Part shown: piece by piece, positions 26,501 to 34,749 of the stretch
How the letters are laid out: every line of letters starts with the position of its first letter
Numbering within the stretch: position 1 is the stretch's first letter
NCBI GenBank assembly: GCA_900542155.1
Contig: UQMD01000017.1
Span: forward strand, 1-53,340
Direction of reading: 5' to 3'
From: an uncultured Collinsella sp.
GTDB lineage: Bacteria > Actinomycetota > Coriobacteriia > Coriobacteriales > Coriobacteriaceae
Length of the DNA: 53,340 nt
The notes under the pieces: model-generated
Told to the model about the DNA's origin: nothing
The model's input: only the letters and a program-made list of their open reading frames with translations
Database searches by the model: none
Program-made: the position numbers and the translations under genes

Positions 26501-27791
26501 CGCCGGGAACCACCACATGGCGACCGGGTGTCAGCGTGTAGAAATACGGGACGGCCGCCTCGTTCTCGCGCCACCCCAGCAACAAGGCATTGAGGTAGCC
26601 CTCCGAATCGACATGGCCCGCCTGCTTCATAAAGGCTTCTTGTGTGTTGACACCCAGCAGGTTCTCCTTGGAGCTCAGCGTGCTCCAAATCACGCTTCGC
26701 TGGCCCATCGAATCGGGCTGGCCGACCACAAACAGGCGCGACCGCGCCGGTTGGATGGTAACGTTACGCGTCGTCCACGCCGTATCCTGCGACAAGCGCA
26801 GCGAGACGCTTACCGTGAGCAGCTGGCTCGAGCACAGCGCCGGATTCTTCTCGCCCGCGGCATTGGTCCACGAGTCGATGCGGAGATACGGAAACGAGGC
26901 GAACTCGTCCTTGGTGCAGGCAAGATAGTAGAGGCCCTTGTCGTCACTCCAGTGGACATCCATGGCGCAGAACAGCGTCCAGGCGTCGAGCATCTGCCCA
27001 TCGTAGATTGCATCCTCCATGGGTGAAATCTGCACCTCATGGGGATCGATCAATCCATTTGCACCGTTAAACTGCGTAAAGAACGTTGTGTCTCCCATGG
27101 GGGCACCCTTTTGGGGCGCGGGGTCCGCAAGAAGATACTTGTAGGAATTGGCCGTCGAGGTGGCCGAGCCGCCACTACCGCCGTTACCGCCCGAACCGTT
27201 TCCGCCCGCACCGCCGCCGGCATTGCCGCCAGATGCTCCGCCCGCATTGATAACGGGAACGTTTTGCCCGCCTCCCGAGCCGCCGGCGACGCCCGCGCCG
27301 CTGCCCGAACCACCCGCAACTCCTACGCCCGTTCCATCGGCGCTGCCGGTAACGTTGTAGGCGGTCGTGCCGCTTTGCCCCGTCAGATTTACCTGTCCCT
27401 GCGCATTATCGAGCCGCGCCTGCTGCTCACGTGCGCTCGTGTCCCGGCTGTCGCTATCCTCGTCATGACGATTTGCCTCGGCATCCGTCGAGAGCGGACT
27501 GATCCGATACGCCTCGCCGGACTCCGCGTCACCGTGACTGTATGCAGCGATATACCCCGAAGGATCGAAGCTCAGGTTACTCTGAGCCAACTCAAAGGCG
27601 ACCGCGCCAAATACGCCGACCGCAGCAACCGAAACCGCCGCTGCCACAACGCGCGTTGCAGCCAAAGGCTTGGCGCGATACATATTTTTAGCGGCATGCT
27701 GAACGCGCGCGGACGCATTCCGCGGGCCTTTTAATTTGGCCGACGCCGCGTTCTTGTGCGAAGCCATATGTTGAGGATATTTAGAAAACAC
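23544..27791 (-). CDS. Very large membrane-anchored leucine-rich (BspA-type) surface protein
   Basis: A 1415-residue protein. A GTG start at 27791 is favoured because AGGGAG, overlapping the stop of the preceding gene, precedes it; an ATG at 27767 lacks a site. One N-terminal membrane anchor at about 47-68 is followed by a charged stretch, a Gly/Ser-rich flexible spacer at about 152-210, and a large extracytoplasmic region. From about residue 690 on, BspA-like LRR_5 units recur (IGRNAFENCQNLQGVFIG, IDRYAFRNSG, VGVSAFEGCTNLVSA, IDSNAFSHCSNLTEIAL, IQSGAFAGCSG). Two late modules each end in an ENRLR(T/S)(M/L)(M/L)G motif, suggesting duplication. There is no LPXTG. As the last gene of the kinase-MoxR-DUF58-transglutaminase operon, it may be the client or product that this machinery assembles. 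Confidence 0.85.
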   Translation of the reverse strand: MFSKYPQHMASHKNAASAKLKGPRNASARVQHAAKNMYRAKPLAATRVVAAAVSVAAVGVFGAVAFELAQSNLSFDPSGYIAAYSHGDAESGEAYRISPLSTDAEANRHDEDSDSRDTSAREQQARLDNAQGQVNLTGQSGTTAYNVTGSADGTGVGVAGGSGSGAGVAGGSGGGQNVPVINAGGASGGNAGGGAGGNGSGGNGGSGGSATSTANSYKYLLADPAPQKGAPMGDTTFFTQFNGANGLIDPHEVQISPMEDAIYDGQMLDAWTLFCAMDVHWSDDKGLYYLACTKDEFASFPYLRIDSWTNAAGEKNPALCSSQLLTVSVSLRLSQDTAWTTRNVTIQPARSRLFVVGQPDSMGQRSVIWSTLSSKENLLGVNTQEAFMKQAGHVDSEGYLNALLLGWRENEAAVPYFYTLTPGRHVVVPGDVVSIDPAYKVRFQGYALDEDYRFDDDPTSLNNSRLQTLVDVDESVMSVDGGGETLSVPQGVQAVDAYTDSRQREVFTWQINNLELPSSVYYVNVNAGFQVLDAYRVASDNPVYAATDEGILTSRDGKEYLGVPYHTRELDVPADIAHVVIPDRNKLDRIVLHASKEGELPQIDVSNLQDCTLVVDDAALLDFITEHADELENAYGVYVSPATNPSVQLTYSQGLVYNINSQLKSDLCYVLDTGSNIALVQISNTIKKGAFAGNTSVDTLVLMPWFDDKVTLEDGSLEGGSVRTIVCATDEQVAYVEQRKAAAGAPDARVIKMSLSQDGYLYYANADKTILLSAAGDEDGNLSATFDGTLLADGGKQLQVDSIAPYAFSGDAELRFVNLGEKTSTIGRNAFENCQNLQGVFIGTPDSIEVGADVFKGCTGLGFVASRAKKAVFATTENPNPAGCTWYAPDGELQGYDSRFVTVDGIYDFACDAQSDDAPLLYGYYDGDEEGKPSILLGAPSMLNGTIELLPSTIEIFGGYSLSGAKDLPGAFEGTGGAWDVDWASAPNLAYIDRYAFRNSGIAGDLNIDLPDNDIYVGVSAFEGCTNLVSASVHAATIEISDQAFMDCPRLASASFVADTNGDYDAATGAGSRNYLASSVFGNDAAFTNLTVGTGIATLGYPSPGVGFFLDGATDAQEEASRIHLSLPSGMEQDYLNAWVYGLIGYDDYDTYYGVVEFGMLSDWFMGEGPEPTADAVRAQMAQNLLEPENRLRTMMGLPLVEASTVIQAGGDAAESHEWEIEDNGDGTATLVSAPSDIERADLASVLTGPTVIDSNAFSHCSNLTEIALCDKVVGIQSGAFAGCSGVTVTLPTGCPLPELLGGMESMPFSFGGNVVLDIAEADRESLLKTWPRQMLGVATDDEEADYVESKWFGNVNMDTFESPTFDVLNKAVNEPIMECENRLRSLLGMEAISDIGELGDPIDINKYPQYWIAG

Positions 27792-27806
27792 GTAGACCTA
27801 CTCCCT

Positions 27807-30119
27807 CTACAACGCGTGCAGCATGTAGCGGCGGAAGCGTTCAATAACAGTTTGCGGAGCCGGCATGCTCCGATGCAGGCGTTCGGTAAAACGACGGAGC
27901 GTGCGCAACTCGTTCGGTTTAAGCTGGCGGCCACCAAACGCATAAGCTTGATGAAGTCGAATCGCTCGACGGTATTCCCACGGGTCAATCTGGGGGAACA
28001 CTGCAGCAAAGGCATCCAGGCAATCGAGCGGCTTGGTCTCGTCAAAGGCGTCGAGACCGCTTTGGTTCATCACAAGGGCAAGATAGCCGTAGAGTGCCGG
28101 CACGCATATATCCTGCTCATCACTCTCGATAGCCCGCGTGCGCCGAGCGCGCAAGACAAACCTGCGAACAAACAGAGCGAGCAGGGCGGCAATCGCCGTG
28201 CCGATCAAACCGACCCCAACTTTGGCCACAACGGGGATGTTATACATTACCGGCACATCCTCGCGATGCTTATCCTCGGCCTGTCCTGCGACCGAGCCCG
28301 CATCGAGCGTCTTATCGTTGGCGCCGTTGCTCCATGCCTCGCCCACATCGATAATCTTATCGGCATCGAGCGTCTGGCTATAGTATCCAGGGGTGACCTC
28401 CACGGGCGTCCATCCCTGACCGTCAAGGTAGATCTCGGTCCACGCGTGCGCATCGGCAGCCGTCAAGTTGAGCGCTACGCCTGCCCCAACAGCAGCGGCC
28501 AGCTGATCATCTGCTGCCCGATAGCCCTCGACATAGCGCGCGGGAATTCCCTGAGATCGAAACGCGAGCGTCGCCGCCGTGGCAAAGTAGGCAGAGTTGC
28601 CCTCGTGCGCCGTGCCCAAGAACCACGCGACAAACGACGTCGCCCCGGTATAGGCTGGCGGGTTATCCGTCTGTCCCGCAAGCGAAGCCAACATCGTGCG
28701 CACGCGACTGATCACGGCTGTATCCGAAACAGTCGCCCCAGCATCCCAGCTGTCGCTCGAGAACAGGTATGCATCGATGGCATCCCGCTCCTCTTCGCGA
28801 ACGTCCAAGTAATTATCGCGAACAAAAGCGGCGTACACCCGCTCGCTTTTTGCATAGTCGCTCTTGGAGGACGCCAGCCAGCTCGAATCTGCAATGACGT
28901 CTTCCACCGGCACGTTATCGACAATCACGCGATACGCCTTAGACGGCAAAAAGTCCATGCTTAGCATCGTCGAGGCCGTCAACATTGCACCGGTACCGCC
29001 CAGCGAGCGCAGCGTATAGGGAGCATAGGTGTATCTGCGGTTGGCGCCCGACGCATCGACCGAAATCTCAACCGCCTCGACAGGCTCGCCACCCTCGCGC
29101 TCGGCCTCGGCGTCAAACGCGGCGCGCTGCTCGGCTACCGTCAAACCGTTCTGGCGCAGCCAATCACGCATGCCGGACCATTCACCCTCGTAGGACATCC
29201 AGTCGCCGCGCCCCCAAGACATGCCATCAAACGTCGTGCCCACAAAGCCCTTCATGAGCAGATCGTCGCCGAGCGTCTTGCTGGCGGTAAGCGACAGCGT
29301 CGTGGACTCGCCTTCGTTCATGTCCGCCGCTTGCGAAAGGTCGCCCTCGGGCAGCGAATCGTCCCCAAATCGAACGCCCTGGACTGCTCTGACGGCAGAC
29401 GCCGACAGGGCGGACAGCGCGGGAAGAGGTTGTACAAGGGCAACGGTCAGTGCAAAGAGAACGCCGCATGCAACGCACAGGCCTCCAAGACCAAATAGAA
29501 CCTGGGGCAAACCTACCGTAGAGCCCCGCAACTCGTCAGCACGGCACTGGACAAGCCAGCCCGCAACACCCAGCGTCATAGACATCGCAGAATCACCAAG
29601 CTGCAGCGCCATGGAAGCCGAGCCGCAGATAACGATGATTAAGAGCGTGGGCCACGAAACGCTCAAGTTGGCAAAAAGCCAGGCGAGTGAGCCGGCAAAC
29701 ATGCCGGCGAGCACCGCCAGCGACACGGCTTCACACAGCAGACCGGCGTCTGCCACCAATGGAATATACAGTTCACAGATCGAGTTGACGCGAGCGATAA
29801 CGGTATTGACGCACGCATAGAAGCCCCAGCGTGCCGAAGGAATCAAGAGCGCGCATAAAAGCGCTACGGACGCCGCAGCCAAGGCAATCCAGAGGGGAGC
29901 CTTTTTCGAAGCCATCAAAACGCCCAAAGCGCCCAGCGCAACGGCCACGCCAACGGCAACGGCCAGCATTATCCCCATGTACGTTGCACTCAGGCACCGA
30001 GCAATTGTGCAGCAGAAGCCCGCAGACAATAAAACCGCGGGAGCCACCGACAGGAACATAGCAACAACGCGACCATTCGAAGCGATGCGCTCCGTCGAGG
30101 TAAGAGTCACAAAGTTCAT
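27807..30119 (-). CDS. Membrane transglutaminase-like protein (TgpA-type) with Ser in place of the catalytic Cys
   Basis: A 770-residue protein. About six N-terminal membrane helices (residues 15-260) precede an extracytoplasmic region with a transglutaminase-like core at about 500-575, then a C-terminal membrane helix (VGVGLIGTAIAALLALFV) and a cytosolic tail. The core aligns with the bacterial motif G-x-C-x-x-F-A-T-A but reads HEGNSAYFATAATLAFRSQG, placing Ser509 (codon TCT at 28593-28595) at the nucleophile. The catalytic His558 (DAHAWTEIY) is kept, followed by PVEVTPGYY. It may be a non-catalytic binder or use Ser. The start ATG is one base after the DUF58 stop (TAAGATG), so the genes are coupled. 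Confidence 0.85.
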   Translation of the reverse strand: MNFVTLTSTERIASNGRVVAMFLSVAPAVLLSAGFCCTIARCLSATYMGIMLAVAVGVAVALGALGVLMASKKAPLWIALAAASVALLCALLIPSARWGFYACVNTVIARVNSICELYIPLVADAGLLCEAVSLAVLAGMFAGSLAWLFANLSVSWPTLLIIVICGSASMALQLGDSAMSMTLGVAGWLVQCRADELRGSTVGLPQVLFGLGGLCVACGVLFALTVALVQPLPALSALSASAVRAVQGVRFGDDSLPEGDLSQAADMNEGESTTLSLTASKTLGDDLLMKGFVGTTFDGMSWGRGDWMSYEGEWSGMRDWLRQNGLTVAEQRAAFDAEAEREGGEPVEAVEISVDASGANRRYTYAPYTLRSLGGTGAMLTASTMLSMDFLPSKAYRVIVDNVPVEDVIADSSWLASSKSDYAKSERVYAAFVRDNYLDVREEERDAIDAYLFSSDSWDAGATVSDTAVISRVRTMLASLAGQTDNPPAYTGATSFVAWFLGTAHEGNSAYFATAATLAFRSQGIPARYVEGYRAADDQLAAAVGAGVALNLTAADAHAWTEIYLDGQGWTPVEVTPGYYSQTLDADKIIDVGEAWSNGANDKTLDAGSVAGQAEDKHREDVPVMYNIPVVAKVGVGLIGTAIAALLALFVRRFVLRARRTRAIESDEQDICVPALYGYLALVMNQSGLDAFDETKPLDCLDAFAAVFPQIDPWEYRRAIRLHQAYAFGGRQLKPNELRTLRRFTERLHRSMPAPQTVIERFRRYMLHAL

Positions 30120-30120
30120 C

Positions 30121-31293
30121 TTAGAGCTCCAGACTCTTGATACGGGCCGAATCACTCGATACCGGGCAATGCGTGATGATGTAGTTGGCTCCGTGCTCGA
30201 TGCTATACGACTCGACCGAATCCGACACATGGAGTACCGATAGATCGGTCAGACGGCCTATCTCGATATAGGCCTGTTCATCGACGCCCACCGTTACCAG
30301 CACCGTTTTGCCAATGCCCTTTGCTGCCACGAGCTTGGCATAGTGCTCGTGCGATGTTGGATAGGCAGGGCCGAGCGGCGTTGCCGTCAAAGCATCAAGC
30401 ATCCTATTGAACCCACGTCGGTCATCAACGGGATAGACAGCCAAAGAGCCTTCGGGGGCAGCCACGACCACATGATGGTATCCCTGACGCATAAGCGCCA
30501 GCGATATCGATGCGGTAAAACCCAGCACCGCAGAAAGAACCTCAGCGTGGCTTGCGTGCTCAAAGTCGCACGCAAACGCACCAAACAAGATGGCAATAGC
30601 GTGGTCTTGTGGGCGCGAAGCCTCGCGCACCAGCATGTCGTCAAAACGCGTCGACAGCTTCCAGTGAATCGACTTAACGGCATCACCCTCGTGATAGGGC
30701 CTTATGTCAAAGACCTCGGAGGCATCTTGGCCGCTTCGATGGGGATCGTAGCTCGTGCCCTCAAGACCGGCAGAAGCACTTTGGTTAGGAACAACCTGGA
30801 TGTCAAGCACCTCGGGATAGACCGTAAACAACCCATGAAAGTCTGCATTCTCGAGAGCAAGCGACGTAAAGCCCATCTCATCGACCAGGCGCGCGGTGTC
30901 AAGGGTAATCGTGTGCGCACCGCAGACGGTCGAATCGAGCTCCAGCTCAAACAAAGCGGGCCTGCCCGTCGCGGGGGCAAGACTTACGGGATAGACTGTC
31001 CGCGCTCCCGTCAGCTGGTTATAAACCGAAAACGACAGCTCCATACGACCGCGAAACATAAGCGGGCGATCCAGTGTGATGCGCAATACAAGAGGCGCGT
31101 TGACAACACACGACCGGGGAAGCTCAAAGCTAAGCTTGAGCAGGGCAACGCTCGAACGGCACGCCGCCACCGTAATCACGGGCATGGCGATCAACGCCGC
31201 GGCAGCAGCGAGCGCGGCCGCATTGGCGGTAAACACAAACGTGGCGAGCAGGAGCGCGACGGACACGATATAGGTAATCTTGTTGGCAATCAT
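30121..31293 (-). CDS. DUF58-domain protein
   Basis: A 390-residue protein with two N-terminal membrane helices (about 8-45) and a cytosolic DUF58/VWA-like domain. The DUF58 signature is DPHRSGQDASEVFDIRPY followed by HEGDAVKSIHWKLSTR. DUF58 proteins regularly accompany MoxR ATPases and transglutaminase-like membrane proteins and are thought to help assemble or activate exported complexes. It lies between the MoxR gene (35 bases upstream) and the transglutaminase-like gene (1 base downstream). The ribosome site is weak, so expression may depend on readthrough or coupling. Confidence 0.9.
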   Translation of the reverse strand: MIANKITYIVSVALLLATFVFTANAAALAAAAALIAMPVITVAACRSSVALLKLSFELPRSCVVNAPLVLRITLDRPLMFRGRMELSFSVYNQLTGARTVYPVSLAPATGRPALFELELDSTVCGAHTITLDTARLVDEMGFTSLALENADFHGLFTVYPEVLDIQVVPNQSASAGLEGTSYDPHRSGQDASEVFDIRPYHEGDAVKSIHWKLSTRFDDMLVREASRPQDHAIAILFGAFACDFEHASHAEVLSAVLGFTASISLALMRQGYHHVVVAAPEGSLAVYPVDDRRGFNRMLDALTATPLGPAYPTSHEHYAKLVAAKGIGKTVLVTVGVDEQAYIEIGRLTDLSVLHVSDSVESYSIEHGANYIITHCPVSSDSARIKSLEL

Positions 31294-31328
31294 GGGCGTA
31301 ACGTAGGACGCAAAAGGTAAACGATCCG

Positions 31329-32282
31329 CTACGAGCGGCCGCGAACCTGACCCATAGACGGGGCGGGAACGGCAGCGAGGATGCGGTCGAGGACGTCGGC
31401 GGCGCCAATCGATTCAATACGCGCCTGGGGGCGTAAAACGAGACGGTGGGCGCAAACAGCCTTAAATACCTCGCGCACGTCCTCGGGCACCACATAGTCG
31501 CGCTCACGAATCAATGCGCAGGCGCGCGCCATGCGGGTGAGCGCGATAATGCCGCGGGGGCTCACGCCCAGCTCGACAAGATCGTCATTACGGGTCTCCT
31601 CGCACAGGCGGACGATATAATCCAGCACCGTGTCGGCAACCTGTACATTGCCCAGGTAGTTTTGGATATCGAGCAGATCATCGCAGGCAACCATGGGCTT
31701 AATGTCGTCGAGCGGGTTGACATAGCGACGGGCCTTGAGGATATCGATCTGGTCCTGGCGCGACGGATAGCCAACGGACAGACGAACCATAAAGCGATCG
31801 AGCTGGCTATCGGGCAGCGGTTGCGTGCCCGCCGAGCCCACCGGGTTCTCGGTTGCGATACACACAAAGGGACGCGGGACCTGATGCGTCTGCCCGTCGA
31901 TAGTCACCGCGCGCTCTTCCATAACCTCGAGCAGGGCCGACTGCGTCTTTGCGCTGGTACGGTTAATCTCGTCGCCCAGCAGCATGTTGCAGTTGACGGC
32001 ACCCCACACAAAGCGAAACGTGCCGGTGTCGCGGTCGAACATCGTAAAGCCCGTTATGTCCGAGGGCAGGGTATCGGGCGTAAACTGCACGCGCTTAAAG
32101 TCCAGACCCAGCGCACGCGAAAGAGCCAGGGCCAGCGTCGTCTTGCCGGTACCGGGCACATCCTCCAACAGGATATGACCGCCGGCATAGATGGCCATGA
32201 GAGCCTTCTCAATCACATCGCGCTTGCCCAGCAGGGCGCGGCTCACTTCGTTGATGATGCTGCTTGACTGTTCGACGATCAC
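31329..32282 (-). CDS. MoxR-family AAA+ ATPase
   Basis: A 317-residue AAA+ ATPase. Walker A is VPGTGKTT (residues 42-49), Walker B lies in NMLLGDEINRTSAKTQSALLEVMEE, and sensor 1 is FVCIATENP. The arrangement is the standard MoxR/RavA form and the length is typical. These ATPases act as chaperones with DUF58/VWA partners, one of which follows directly. The start is GTG at 32282, two bases after the stop of the hybrid-kinase gene, with no separate promoter visible. Confidence 0.93.
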   Translation of the reverse strand: MIVEQSSSIINEVSRALLGKRDVIEKALMAIYAGGHILLEDVPGTGKTTLALALSRALGLDFKRVQFTPDTLPSDITGFTMFDRDTGTFRFVWGAVNCNMLLGDEINRTSAKTQSALLEVMEERAVTIDGQTHQVPRPFVCIATENPVGSAGTQPLPDSQLDRFMVRLSVGYPSRQDQIDILKARRYVNPLDDIKPMVACDDLLDIQNYLGNVQVADTVLDYIVRLCEETRNDDLVELGVSPRGIIALTRMARACALIRERDYVVPEDVREVFKAVCAHRLVLRPQARIESIGAADVLDRILAAVPAPSMGQVRGRS

Positions 32283-32284
32283 GG

Positions 32285-33928
32285 TTACTCATTTCCTCGG
32301 TAAGCTGCCTCTGCCGTCGCGGCCGCCAGCTGTGCTTTCAAAACGTTCAGATCAATGGGCTTGCCCACATGTCCGTTCATGCCCGCGGCGAGCGAGCGCT
32401 CAACGTCCTCGGTGTAGTCATTGGCGGAAAGCGCAATGATGGGAATGGCGGCGGCGTCATCACGATTAAGTCCTCGTATCTGCTCGGCCGCTTCCCAGCC
32501 GTTGAGCACGGGCATCTGAATATCCATAAGGATCGCATCGTACGTGCCCGTGGGCATGCTCTGAAATCGCTCAACGACCGCCTGGCCGTTTTCGGCACGA
32601 TCGACCGCCGTGCCTCGTCTTGCCAGCAACTCAATCACGATCATGGCATTGATTTCGTTATCCTCGGCCAACAGGAATCGCTTGCCCTCAAACTGGTAGG
32701 TAAACGACGAACCAAGGGAATCGGGAGCCGTCTCGAGCGTCTGCCCTTTGAGTTTAAGGTCCTCAACCTGCTCCGGCGTGGCAAGTCGCAGCGGGATGTA
32801 GGCCGAAAACGTTGAGCCGCGTCCGGGCTCGGTATCGACGACGATCTCGCCGCCCATCAGGTCGACGAGCGCGCTCGTAATGGCCATGCCCAGGCCCGTT
32901 CCGCCGTAGCGGCGCGCGATGGTGCGGTCCTCCTGCTCAAACGGCTTAAAGATTTTGCTGACGTAGCGAGGATCCATACCCTTGCCCGTGTCGCGCACGC
33001 GCAGCATATAGCTCACGCCGCCGTCTGCCTGGTACATCTCGCGCAGAGTCACGGTAACGCTGCCGCCCTGCTCGGTAAACTTGACCGCATTGGAGATAAA
33101 GTTGATGACGATCTGCGACAGGCGCATGCGGTCGCCCACGACAAAAACGTTTTCGCAGTCCTCCAGATTGACCGAGTACGTAAGCCCTTTGTCGGCTGCC
33201 TGCGAGCTAAACATGCGTCCGATCTCGTCGGCAAACAGACGCATATCAAACGGCGCATCGTCAAGGCGCACGCGCCCGCTGTTGAGGCGGCTCATATCGA
33301 GCATATCGTTGATAAGCGAAAGCAAGTAGGCCGAAAGCTGCGAGGCGCGAGACAAGTCGTCCATCAGGCGAGGCTCATCTGCATGATGCTCGCGAGCAAG
33401 CGAAATCATGCCCTCGATGCCATTGAGCGGCGTGCGGATCTCGTGGCTCATCTGGTTCATATAGTCCGTGCGCGCGTTGGCGGTCTCGACGGCGCGATCG
33501 CGCTCGGACTCCGCTTTGGCGATACGCTCGTTTTCGGTCGTCACATCGACTGCAGAAACCAGGTACTGCGTGCCGTCTTGAATGAGCGCAATCGTAAACC
33601 TAATGCTGAGCTGCGTTTTTTCTCCATGGGGCGCATGGTAGGAGCACAGAAGGTTCAGCGGAGTCGCGTGGTCCCAGTCCCTCACCTGTCGCTGTATGCG
33701 AACACGGTCGCTATCGGGAATAAAACGGTACAGCGTCTCGATGTCGTCGCCAATACGCTCGGGCGATACGCCAAAGACGCGTTCAAAATTTGGGGTGATA
33801 TAGAGCGGAAGACAGTCGCTGGCACGCAAGACCAGCGCAACGTTGGGCCCTTGCTGCGCAAGCGCCTCTTCAAACAGTCGACGCGCTCGGTCCGCGTCGC
33901 GCTTCTCGTGTGAACCGAACAGCCCCAA
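32285..33928 (-). CDS. Cytosolic hybrid histidine kinase (PAS-HisKA-HATPase-REC)
   Basis: A 547-residue soluble hybrid kinase without membrane segments. A PAS-like sensor spans about 20-135, a short coiled region follows, and HisKA has MSHEIRTPLNGI. HATPase_c has NFISNAVKF, DTGKGM and GTGLGM boxes, and one REC domain (about 415-535) has the phosphoacceptor in ILMDIQMPVLNG. The start is TTG at 33928 behind AAAGGGGGC. The kinase is the first gene of the tight MoxR-DUF58-transglutaminase-surface protein operon, which suggests it senses or controls that system. It has no HPt domain or DNA-binding output, and no such partner is nearby. Confidence 0.92.
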   Translation of the reverse strand: MGLFGSHEKRDADRARRLFEEALAQQGPNVALVLRASDCLPLYITPNFERVFGVSPERIGDDIETLYRFIPDSDRVRIQRQVRDWDHATPLNLLCSYHAPHGEKTQLSIRFTIALIQDGTQYLVSAVDVTTENERIAKAESERDRAVETANARTDYMNQMSHEIRTPLNGIEGMISLAREHHADEPRLMDDLSRASQLSAYLLSLINDMLDMSRLNSGRVRLDDAPFDMRLFADEIGRMFSSQAADKGLTYSVNLEDCENVFVVGDRMRLSQIVINFISNAVKFTEQGGSVTVTLREMYQADGGVSYMLRVRDTGKGMDPRYVSKIFKPFEQEDRTIARRYGGTGLGMAITSALVDLMGGEIVVDTEPGRGSTFSAYIPLRLATPEQVEDLKLKGQTLETAPDSLGSSFTYQFEGKRFLLAEDNEINAMIVIELLARRGTAVDRAENGQAVVERFQSMPTGTYDAILMDIQMPVLNGWEAAEQIRGLNRDDAAAIPIIALSANDYTEDVERSLAAGMNGHVGKPIDLNVLKAQLAAATAEAAYRGNE

Positions 33929-34017
33929 TATGCCCCCTTTTATATTTCGGGGTTTAGTCTACCAGCTCAAAGGCACTTTACAGAGATAATACCCAGCTAA
34001 AGTTAGCAATTAATGAT

Positions 34018-34060
34018 GCAAAACGCGCCCGAGGCAACCTTGCCATCGGGCGCGTTTTGT
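34018..34060 (-). terminator. Terminator at the end of the SDR gene
   Basis: A perfect 14-bp stem (AAAACGCGCCCGA type at 34019-34032, partner 34046-34059) encloses a smaller GGCAA/TTGCC hairpin. Its edge touches the SDR stop codon at 34060-34062. The T and A runs on both flanks make it usable on either strand. Confidence 0.8.
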
Positions 34061-34740
34061 TATTCAGGCCAGATAAACTGGGTGCGGCCGGCCTCGCCGC
34101 CATCGATCAGCAGGCTCTGCCCGGTCATAAACCGGTTGGTCACGCCCACAAAGTAGATCCACTCGGCGATCTCTTGGGCGGTGGCCCAGCGTTTAAGCGG
34201 TGTGAGCTCCATAATCTGGTTCCACAGGTGTTCGTCTTCCATCACGCAACGGTTGAGCGGCGTGATAACGCCGCCCGGGTCCACGCTGTTGGCGATGGCC
34301 TGCGGCGCCAGGCGGTTTGCAAGGTTCTTGGTGTAGGCGATAACGCCGCCCTTGCTGGCGGCATAGGCGGGAAACTCCGATCCCGTATGCCCGCTCGCCG
34401 ACCCCACATTGACCACGGATGTAATGGCCGGCGCCGGCTTGGCGGCAAGCCCCTCCCCCACAAAGGCATAGCGCTCGGTCACGTTGATGGTGCCGCACAG
34501 GTTGGCAGCGATGTCGTCGGCCGAATCCTGCGTACCGGCAACGTTCACGATTACCTGAGGCTCAAGGTTGCCCGGAAACGAGTCCGGCTCGCGGACATCA
34601 ACGATCAGATGGCGGTAGCGCTCGTGTTCGATCGCCGCCGGCAGCAGATCAAAGCCCACGACCTCGTGGCCTTCGTCCAAAAAGCGCTGCACGCACGCGG
34701 CTCCGATACCGCCCGAAGCGCCCGTGATCAAAACCCGCAT
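34060..34740 (-). CDS. Short-chain dehydrogenase/reductase (SDR)
   Basis: A 226-residue classical SDR. The NAD(P) loop TGASGGIG is at residues 6-13, DVRE marks the nucleotide-base pocket, and NVAG stabilises the central sheet. The catalytic Ser lies in VNVGSASG, with Tyr and Lys in YAASK. The C-terminal segment RFMTGQSLLIDGG is typical. It resembles 3-oxoacyl-ACP- or hydroxysteroid-dehydrogenase-like SDRs, but the substrate cannot be read from sequence. In Collinsella relatives such SDRs include bile-acid dehydrogenases, so that is a possibility only. The start has AAGGAG 6 bases upstream. It follows the queuosine-precursor transporter gene by 9 bases. Confidence 0.88.
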   Translation of the reverse strand: MRVLITGASGGIGAACVQRFLDEGHEVVGFDLLPAAIEHERYRHLIVDVREPDSFPGNLEPQVIVNVAGTQDSADDIAANLCGTINVTERYAFVGEGLAAKPAPAITSVVNVGSASGHTGSEFPAYAASKGGVIAYTKNLANRLAPQAIANSVDPGGVITPLNRCVMEDEHLWNQIMELTPLKRWATAQEIAEWIYFVGVTNRFMTGQSLLIDGGEAGRTQFIWPE

Positions 34741-34749
34741 ACTTGCTCC

